From: Oscillospiraceae bacterium
GTDB lineage: Bacteria > Bacillota > Clostridia > Christensenellales > Aristaeellaceae
DNA length: 10,793 bases
Direction: 5' to 3'
Assembly: GCA_031266295.1 (NCBI GenBank)
Contig: JAISBH010000033.1
Coordinates: forward strand, 1 to 10,793
Notes under the pieces: model-generated
Seen by the model: the letters and a program-made list of their open reading frames with translations, nothing else
What the model was told of the DNA's origin: nothing
Database searches by the model: none
Program-made: the position numbers and the translations under genes
In this document: positions 5,999 through 10,793 of the stretch, one piece after another
Layout: each line of letters begins with the position of its first letter
Numbering within the stretch: the stretch's first letter is position 1

Positions 5999-7582
5999 AT
6001 GCAAATGCGCACGCCCGCCCCGAAAAATAATTCAACCGAACCCCTTCAACAGCCTGCGGATACCGGCATGGGCCGATCCATGGCGCTGGTGACGGGGTTT
6101 ATGATGTTATCCAAGGCGCTGGGGTTCATACGCGAGGTTGCGCTGTCCGCCAAGTTTGGTATGAATTATGTCACCGACGCGTACAAGACCGCATTCAACA
6201 TGCCGTGCCTGCTGCTGTCCGCGCTGATCACAGCCGCCGCTACCATATTCGTTCCGATATATAACGAACGACGCCGCGAGAGCGCTGAGAACGCGTCGCG
6301 ATTCACTAGAGTCATACTCACGTTAGGGCTGATCGTATCCGCCCTGATTGCGCTTAGCACATATCTCGCGCTGCCATGGCTGGCTGGGGTGATGCTCCCC
6401 GGCGCGAACGCCGATATGATCAGCCTGACCATCGGCCTTACGCGTATAATGATGCCTATGGCGCTGTTTGTGTTCCTATATCGAATGTTAGGCGCGTTCC
6501 TGCAGGCGAGGTTTCACTTTACGATGTCCGCCGTGGCCACGTGCGCCAGCGCGGCGGTCATCATATTGGGTATAACGTTCTCCGGCGGCAATATAGCGTT
6601 AGTGGCGGTCGCAACGCTGATAGGCATGGCGGTCGAATTCCTGACTCAACTGCCCGCCGCGCATCGTCGCGGATTGCGACTGAGACCACTCTTTGATTTC
6701 AGCGATCCCGGACTGAAACGGCTAGTGCTACTGATGCTGCCACTGCTGATCGGCTGCGTGTTCGATCAACTGTATATAGTGTTCGACAGAGTCGTGGCGT
6801 CCGCTGCCGCCGGGGATATCAGCGCGCTTGATTACGGCAGCCGCGTGACGACGATGGTCAGCGCGGCGTTCCTAACGACCATCGCAACGGTGCTATATCC
6901 TAGCCTAACAGCATCAGCGCGCGACGCCAAGCGTTTCGTAGGGCATTTCTCGCTTGGTGTGCGCCTGAACCTGATTATCGGTCTGCCCGCTGCCGCCGCG
7001 CTGCTGATGCTGCGCGCGCCCGTTACGCGTCTGGTGTTCGAACGCGGCGCGTTTGACGCGTCGGACGCAGCCGTGACGGCGGGAGCGATGGCCTGCTACG
7101 CACTAGGCATACCGGGCTTGGGTCTGAAGGAGCTATGCAACCGGGCGTTCTACGCGCGCCAGTCGACTCGGCTGCCGATGGTGGTCGGCGTGCTGGGCGT
7201 GCTGCTGAATATCGCGCTGGATTACTTGCTGTACGCGCTGATGGGCGCGAGCGGCGTCGCGCTGGCGTCCGCGATCGCCGCGACGATAACCGCCGGGACG
7301 CTGATAATCCTGCTAAGGATTAATACGGGCCGCGTGGGAGGCGGCGCGATCCTCCTTTGTTTGGGCAAGACCGCCGCCGCTGCCGCCGTGATGTGCGGCG
7401 TGATATTCGCGGGTTCGCGCGCGTTCTCGTTACAAACAGCTTATGGTATCAAGCTGGCTTTGCCGCTGCTGGGCACGGCGGCTGCGGGATTGGCCGCATA
7501 CGTGATTGTATTAGCGCTGCTGCGCACGAGCGAGTTATCCGAAATGATACACATGATTCTGAATAAGCATTCGATATCGTAA
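5999..7582 (+). CDS. murJ: MurJ/MviN-family lipid-linked oligosaccharide flippase
   Basis: This 527-aa protein belongs to the MOP superfamily and most likely flips lipid II for peptidoglycan synthesis. Characteristic stretches are SKALGFIREVALSAKFG (38-54), VTDAYKTAFNMP (58-69), ATIFVPIYNERR (81-92), LIGCVFDQLYIVFDRVVAS (about 250-268), DYGSRVTTM (278-286) and VFERGAFDASDAAVT (346-360). About 14 membrane segments are expected, and length is normal. The frame opens at TTG 5984 inside the stop of the previous gene. ATG 5999 is preferred because TGAGG (5985-5989) lies 9 nt upstream; ATG 6005 is also possible. Translation is probably coupled to the EpsG-like gene. That pairing raises the alternative that it moves an exopolysaccharide repeat unit, as Wzx-type relatives do. 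Confidence 0.9.
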   Translation: MQMRTPAPKNNSTEPLQQPADTGMGRSMALVTGFMMLSKALGFIREVALSAKFGMNYVTDAYKTAFNMPCLLLSALITAAATIFVPIYNERRRESAENASRFTRVILTLGLIVSALIALSTYLALPWLAGVMLPGANADMISLTIGLTRIMMPMALFVFLYRMLGAFLQARFHFTMSAVATCASAAVIILGITFSGGNIALVAVATLIGMAVEFLTQLPAAHRRGLRLRPLFDFSDPGLKRLVLLMLPLLIGCVFDQLYIVFDRVVASAAAGDISALDYGSRVTTMVSAAFLTTIATVLYPSLTASARDAKRFVGHFSLGVRLNLIIGLPAAAALLMLRAPVTRLVFERGAFDASDAAVTAGAMACYALGIPGLGLKELCNRAFYARQSTRLPMVVGVLGVLLNIALDYLLYALMGASGVALASAIAATITAGTLIILLRINTGRVGGGAILLCLGKTAAAAAVMCGVIFAGSRAFSLQTAYGIKLALPLLGTAAAGLAAYVIVLALLRTSELSEMIHMILNKHSIS

Positions 7583-7594
7583 GGAGTTATTTGC

Positions 7595-9118
7595 ATGGGC
7601 GATCGCGTTCTGATATTCGACACCACGCTGCGCGACGGGGAACAAACCCCTGGCGTAAACCTCAACTTAACGGAAAAGCTGGAGATCGCTCGACAGTTGG
7701 AGCGTCTGGGCGCGGACGTGATAGAGGCCGGGTTTGCCGGGGCGTCCCTCGGCGACTTCGAGGCGGTAGAAGCGATATCGCGAGAGGTGCGCACGCCTGT
7801 GATCTGCTCTTTAGCGCGGTGCTTGGCTAGCGACATTGAGCGCGCTGCGCAGGCTCTATCCGGCGCGGCGCATCCGCGCTTGCACGTGTTCCTCGCTTCG
7901 TCGGCGCTACACTTGGAAAAGAAGCTTCACATGACGCAGACCGAAGCGTTGGATAAAGCGGCGGCGGGTGTTCGGCTGGCCCGATCGCTATGCGAGGACG
8001 TGCAATTCTCGGCGGAGGACGCGTCGCGCAGCGATCCCGCGTTCCTCGCCCGGCTATACGAGGCGGTCATCGCGGAGGGCGCGTCGACCATCAACATCAC
8101 CGATACGGTCGGGTACGCAACGGCCAACGAGTTCTCACGGCTGGTGCAGGATCTGTTCAAGCTGGTGAACGGTATCGGACGGGTGCGGGTATCGGTGCAT
8201 TGCCATAACGATCTGGGGCTGGCGGTCGCGAACTCGCTAGTGGCGGTGCGTCACGGCGCGCGGCAGGTCGAGTGCACGATGAATGGTTTGGGTGAGCGCG
8301 CAGGGAACGCCGCGCTTGAGGAGATTGTGATGGGTTTGAACACGCGCCGCGACTACTACGGCGCGGAGTGCGGCATCAACACAAAACGGCTGTATGTGTC
8401 TAGCCGTTTAATCTCCACATTAACCGGGCAGGAAATCCCGCCGAACAAGCCCGTTATCGGCGCGAACGCGTTCATGCATCAAAGCGGGATACATCAGCAT
8501 GGTGTGGCGCAGGATCGCGCGACATACGAGATTATGCGCGCCGAAGACGTCGGCGTACCCGCGGGCAACGCCCCGCTGGGCAAACTGTCGGGCAGACACG
8601 CGCTGCGGGATCAGGCGGCGCGGTTAGGCTTCACGCTGACTGACGCGGATCTGAACACGGCGTTCAAGCGATTCAAGGAGCTTGCCGACCGCAAGAAGGA
8701 CGTTACCGAACGCGACCTGATCGCACTGCTAAGCGGCCAGTGGGTCGACGCTCCGGAGTTATACCACCTGGAGTCGTATCAACTCTTCGCCGGAAACACG
8801 CTTACACCCACCGCGACTGTGAAGATCAAGCACGGCGGCAGTACTGTCACCGAGGCTGCGGTCGGTGATGGCCCTATCGACGCCGCTTACCGCGCCGTCG
8901 ATAGGATAACCGCGCGTGAAGCGCGTCTAGAATCATACAGTATCCGCGCCGTCACAGAGGGGCAGGACGCGCTGGGCGAAGTAACCGTGCGCGTTACCGT
9001 CGCTGACGAAGACGGCAAGCCTCCGCGCCGCGCGCTGGGTAAGGGCGCCGCGACAGACATCATTGAGGCGTCGATACTGGCATATGTCAACGCGGTAAAC
9101 CGCGCGCTGATCAGCTGA
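7595..9118 (+). CDS. leuA: 2-isopropylmalate synthase LeuA
   Basis: This cytoplasmic enzyme condenses acetyl-CoA with 2-oxoisovalerate, the first committed step of leucine synthesis. The 507-aa length fits the full-length form. Catalytic barrel motifs are FDTTLRDGEQTPG (8-20), INITDTVGYA (166-175), the metal motif VHCHNDLGLAVANS (201-214) and MNGLGERAGNAALEE (229-243). FMHQSGIHQHG (293-303) marks LeuA rather than citramalate synthase. Residues about 380-507 form the C-terminal regulatory domain that normally binds leucine. The ATG start has AAGGAG 8 nt upstream (7581-7586), overlapping the murJ stop; the gap is 12 bp. No leuB, leuC or leuD lies in the window, so its placement behind a flippase is odd. 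Homocitrate synthase is less likely given the regulatory domain. Confidence 0.92.
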   Translation: MGDRVLIFDTTLRDGEQTPGVNLNLTEKLEIARQLERLGADVIEAGFAGASLGDFEAVEAISREVRTPVICSLARCLASDIERAAQALSGAAHPRLHVFLASSALHLEKKLHMTQTEALDKAAAGVRLARSLCEDVQFSAEDASRSDPAFLARLYEAVIAEGASTINITDTVGYATANEFSRLVQDLFKLVNGIGRVRVSVHCHNDLGLAVANSLVAVRHGARQVECTMNGLGERAGNAALEEIVMGLNTRRDYYGAECGINTKRLYVSSRLISTLTGQEIPPNKPVIGANAFMHQSGIHQHGVAQDRATYEIMRAEDVGVPAGNAPLGKLSGRHALRDQAARLGFTLTDADLNTAFKRFKELADRKKDVTERDLIALLSGQWVDAPELYHLESYQLFAGNTLTPTATVKIKHGGSTVTEAAVGDGPIDAAYRAVDRITAREARLESYSIRAVTEGQDALGEVTVRVTVADEDGKPPRRALGKGAATDIIEASILAYVNAVNRALIS

Positions 9119-9145
9119 CAGATATTGCTAACCCTCTCTACAACC

Positions 9146-9174
9146 TTGACATTTACAGATAATTACTGTATCCT
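9146..9174 (+). promoter_or_regulatory. Near-consensus sigma-A promoter for the SH3-domain gene
   Basis: The -35 box TTGACA (9146-9151) is perfect. A 17-bp spacer leads to the -10 box TATCCT (9169-9174), so transcription should start near 9181. This is the best promoter in the window. It gives the exported SH3 protein a transcript independent of leuA, for which no terminator is seen. Confidence 0.75.
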
Positions 9175-9186
9175 ATGTAAACAGTA
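9152..9186. promoter_or_regulatory. Possible operator: overlapping dyads within the promoter
   Basis: TACAG (9154-9158) and CTGTA (9166-9170) form a dyad that fills the spacer and touches the -10 box. TTTACA (9152-9157) pairs with TGTAAA (9176-9181), and TACTGT (9164-9169) with ACAGTA (9181-9186). The TACA/TGTA half-sites are reminiscent of BlaI/CopY-like repressor sites, but this is inference. AT-rich promoters often contain such dyads by chance. Confidence 0.35.
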
Positions 9187-9210
9187 GAAGCGGAAGGAGC
9201 ACGGCGGGTC

Positions 9211-10317
9211 ATGCGCGGACGATTGATTGGCATAGCGGCGTCATTGTTTATCATCATGACATTCTTGCCTGTATATGCTAGCACTATTACCAACAAACTC
9301 GGTGAAACGGACGCCGAGGCCGGACTAGAAAGCGCCATAGCAGGATCAACGGGGCTGGAGATAATCCATATCGCATCAAGTAATACCGGAGTAACCGGGG
9401 ACGCCGAGGACGACGGGAACTCGGAGGAAGCCGTCAGTTCCCCGTATCATTTCGCTATAAACCCTGACCCCTCGGCGAAGACGCTGTACGCGTCCGTCTC
9501 AACAAAATCGGGCACGCTGAACTTGCGCCAGAAGGCGGAGTCCAAGTCGAAAGTGTTGGCCAAACTGGCCTCAGGCGCGGTTGTGCGCGTAATAGCGATT
9601 ATCACGGAGACCGAGTCGCAGTGGACGCAGGTTATATACAAGGATAACATCGGTTATGTGATGACCAAATACCTTAAATTCATTACGGAATTGCCTTACA
9701 CTCCCCTCTTGAGCGGAGAAAAGAGCGCCGAAATACTGGCGTTCAAGCAGGCGCTGCGGCGGCTAGGATATATCAAATCCGACGACGTCAACTCCAAATA
9801 CGACGCGCCGATGGAGATCGCGCTGACCAAGATGCAGCTGATGAACAAGCTGCCGCTGAATCCCACAGTCGTGACGGCCGACGCGCAGGCTCTCGTGGAA
9901 TGGGGGCTTATCTGTAAATATCGTTCGGGATACCTGCAATCAATTACCGACGCGGCGAGCGGGCTGTCCGCATCCATATTCGTCTGGGACGTCAGCGGCA
10001 CGCTGTATGACGCCGACGAAGCCGTTAACGTAAAGCTAAGTTACGGCGCGCAGGCAGCGGGCGGACAGCCGCCGTACAACATCAGCGTTAGAAAGTCGCT
10101 GTCAGCCGACGGCGCGGCATACGCCGAGATGGTTTCCGACCCCTTCTATCAGATGTGGACGAAGAGTATCGACCGGCTCTACGTATACGCTACGGTCACG
10201 GATGCGGCGGGGCATACGGTTACGGTGTGCGCGCCCTATAAATATACTTTGCCGCCGCAGTATGACGGGCGATATGGGGTGCTGGCGCCTTGGTTGAGGC
10301 TGCGGTTGGCTGGGTGA
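9211..10317 (+). CDS. Secreted SH3b and peptidoglycan-binding-like domain protein
   Basis: This 368-aa protein is predicted to be exported and to act at the cell wall. Residues 1-24 are a signal peptide: basic start, hydrophobic core about 6-20, VYA before Ser24. A Ser/Gly/Asp/Glu-rich linker runs to about 90. The bacterial SH3 domain (about 98-157) shows GTLNLRQKAESKSKVLAKL, a following VVRVI strand, WTQVIYKDNIGYV and the closing MTKYL. Residues about 172-232 resemble a PG_binding_1 repeat (FKQALRRLGYI, then ALTKMQLMNKLPL). Residues about 250-345 look like a beta-sandwich/Ig-like region with PPYNISV and YVYATVTDAAGHTVTV. No amidase, protease or LPXTG motif is seen. The ATG start has AAGGAG at 9194-9199, 11 nt upstream. 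It is transcribed alone between its own promoter and terminator. Function beyond wall binding is unknown. Confidence 0.75.
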   Translation: MRGRLIGIAASLFIIMTFLPVYASTITNKLGETDAEAGLESAIAGSTGLEIIHIASSNTGVTGDAEDDGNSEEAVSSPYHFAINPDPSAKTLYASVSTKSGTLNLRQKAESKSKVLAKLASGAVVRVIAIITETESQWTQVIYKDNIGYVMTKYLKFITELPYTPLLSGEKSAEILAFKQALRRLGYIKSDDVNSKYDAPMEIALTKMQLMNKLPLNPTVVTADAQALVEWGLICKYRSGYLQSITDAASGLSASIFVWDVSGTLYDADEAVNVKLSYGAQAAGGQPPYNISVRKSLSADGAAYAEMVSDPFYQMWTKSIDRLYVYATVTDAAGHTVTVCAPYKYTLPPQYDGRYGVLAPWLRLRLAG

Positions 10318-10348
10318 TGTGACGCAGAGCCAGGCGCACTGCTTATAA

Positions 10349-10390
10349 GGGTTTGTCGTAAGCGCGCTTACAACAAACCCTCTTTTTATT
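10349..10390 (+). terminator. Strong intrinsic terminator after the SH3-domain gene
   Basis: GGGTTTGT (10349-10356) pairs with ACAAACCC (10373-10380). One C-A mismatch leads to an inner GTAAGC/GCTTAC helix (10358-10363 with 10366-10371). The T-rich tail TCTTTTTATT (10381-10390) follows directly. It lies 31 nt after the stop codon. On the opposite strand only a weak tail follows, so it is mainly a + strand terminator, though it may also help stop dnaE transcription. Confidence 0.92.
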
Positions 10391-10447
10391 ACAAGGCTCT
10401 TATTAACTATTGAGCGCAGACGGCGCATTATTAAAATCGGTATAATA

Positions 10448-10793
10448 TTAAGATTGTTTGACCGCGTCTTCTTTCAGTTTGATGTTCTCCTCGCCAATGC
10501 AGGTCTTGAGATCGCGAAAGAGAAGGTCGGAACCGTCGCAGCGCGCGCGGTTGGATATGACTTTGCGGCTATGCGCTAGGTGAAAGCATACGGGCATGCC
10601 CCCTGGATGGCTGTCCAGTATGGTGAGGATGGATCTCATCTGCGCGTCGTCGCTTAGGCGCAAATGCAGTCGATAAGACTGCGTTTGGGCTTCGTCAGCG
10701 GATTGAACGGATGATTGGTTTGATTCCGCCAGAGCGGAGCCTGCGCGCACCAGCAGTTTCGGCGCGTCATCCTCGCGGATAGATAGCTCGCCT
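10448..10793 (-). CDS. dnaE: DNA polymerase III subunit alpha, C-terminal fragment
   Basis: The frame on the - strand is open from the window edge to TAA at 10448-10450, giving about 114 residues. The upstream part of the gene lies outside the window. The fragment begins GELSIREDDAPKLLV, which matches the end of the OB-fold region of DnaE. After a Ser/Gln-rich linker comes LHLRLSDDAQMRSILTILD, then HPGGMPVCFHL, and finally LFRDLKTCIGEENIKLK. This follows the Bacillota DnaE tail pattern (YLRL...LL..HPG..PV...LL..LK..LGEENV). It is the replicative polymerase catalytic subunit. It is convergent with the SH3-domain gene, and 130 bp of AT-richer DNA holding the terminator separates them. PolC is less likely because its C-terminus differs. 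Confidence 0.78.
   Translation of the reverse strand, partial: GELSIREDDAPKLLVRAGSALAESNQSSVQSADEAQTQSYRLHLRLSDDAQMRSILTILDSHPGGMPVCFHLAHSRKVISNRARCDGSDLLFRDLKTCIGEENIKLKEDAVKQS

Noticed and set aside
8384..8409. 8-bp perfect inverted repeat (AAACGGCT/AGCCGTTT) inside leuA
   Set aside because: One such repeat with a 10-nt loop is expected by chance in a window of this size, and it lies within conserved coding sequence.
4719..9118. Defence system or prophage
   Set aside because: All genes fit housekeeping or envelope families. No nuclease, helicase, toxin, integrase or phage structural protein is present.

Overview
The window looks like chromosomal DNA from an anaerobic member of the Bacillota, most likely an uncultured gut- or rumen-type Clostridia. 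This is an inference from several cues: strong AGGAGG-type ribosome binding sites, GTG/TTG alternative starts, fairly high GC with frequent ATA (Ile) codons, a Clostridia-style potABCD order, an EpsG-family membrane protein, an SH3/peptidoglycan-binding exported protein, and a DnaE C-terminus of the Bacillota type. No rRNA, tRNA, transposase, integrase or CRISPR array is visible.

Region 1 (about 1-3968, + strand) is a complete polyamine ABC importer operon. It contains the ATPase PotA, permeases PotB and PotC, and the substrate-binding protein PotD. Spacing is tight (11 bp, 54 bp and a 4-bp ATGA overlap). A tiny 8-codon ORF lies in the potB-potC gap. PotD has an ordinary signal peptide without a lipobox cysteine, which is unusual for a monoderm bacterium.

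Region 2 (3969-4718, 750 bp) has no credible gene. It is very rich in hairpins. It holds a likely transcript-end hairpin after potD, a two-copy interrupted direct repeat, C/G-run palindromes, a ladder of short stem-loops, a 60-bp inverted-repeat element, and a structured leader before the next gene. It resembles the dispersed palindromic intergenic repeats seen in gut Clostridia and is the part of the window least explained by known features.

Region 3 (4719-9118, + strand) is a second operon-like run. It encodes an EpsG-family (Wzy-like) polysaccharide membrane protein, a MurJ/MviN-family lipid-linked oligosaccharide flippase whose ribosome binding site overlaps the stop codon of the first gene, and 2-isopropylmalate synthase (LeuA) 12 bp further on. 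The first two suggest export and polymerisation of an envelope glycan. LeuA is a metabolic passenger without leuBCD nearby.

Region 4 (9119-10390, + strand) has a near-consensus sigma-A promoter carrying an inverted repeat between its -35 and -10 boxes. It drives a secreted protein with an SH3b domain, a peptidoglycan-binding-like domain and a beta-rich tail, followed by a strong intrinsic terminator.

Region 5 (10448-10793, - strand) is the C-terminal end of DNA polymerase III alpha subunit (DnaE), convergent with region 4 and cut by the window edge.
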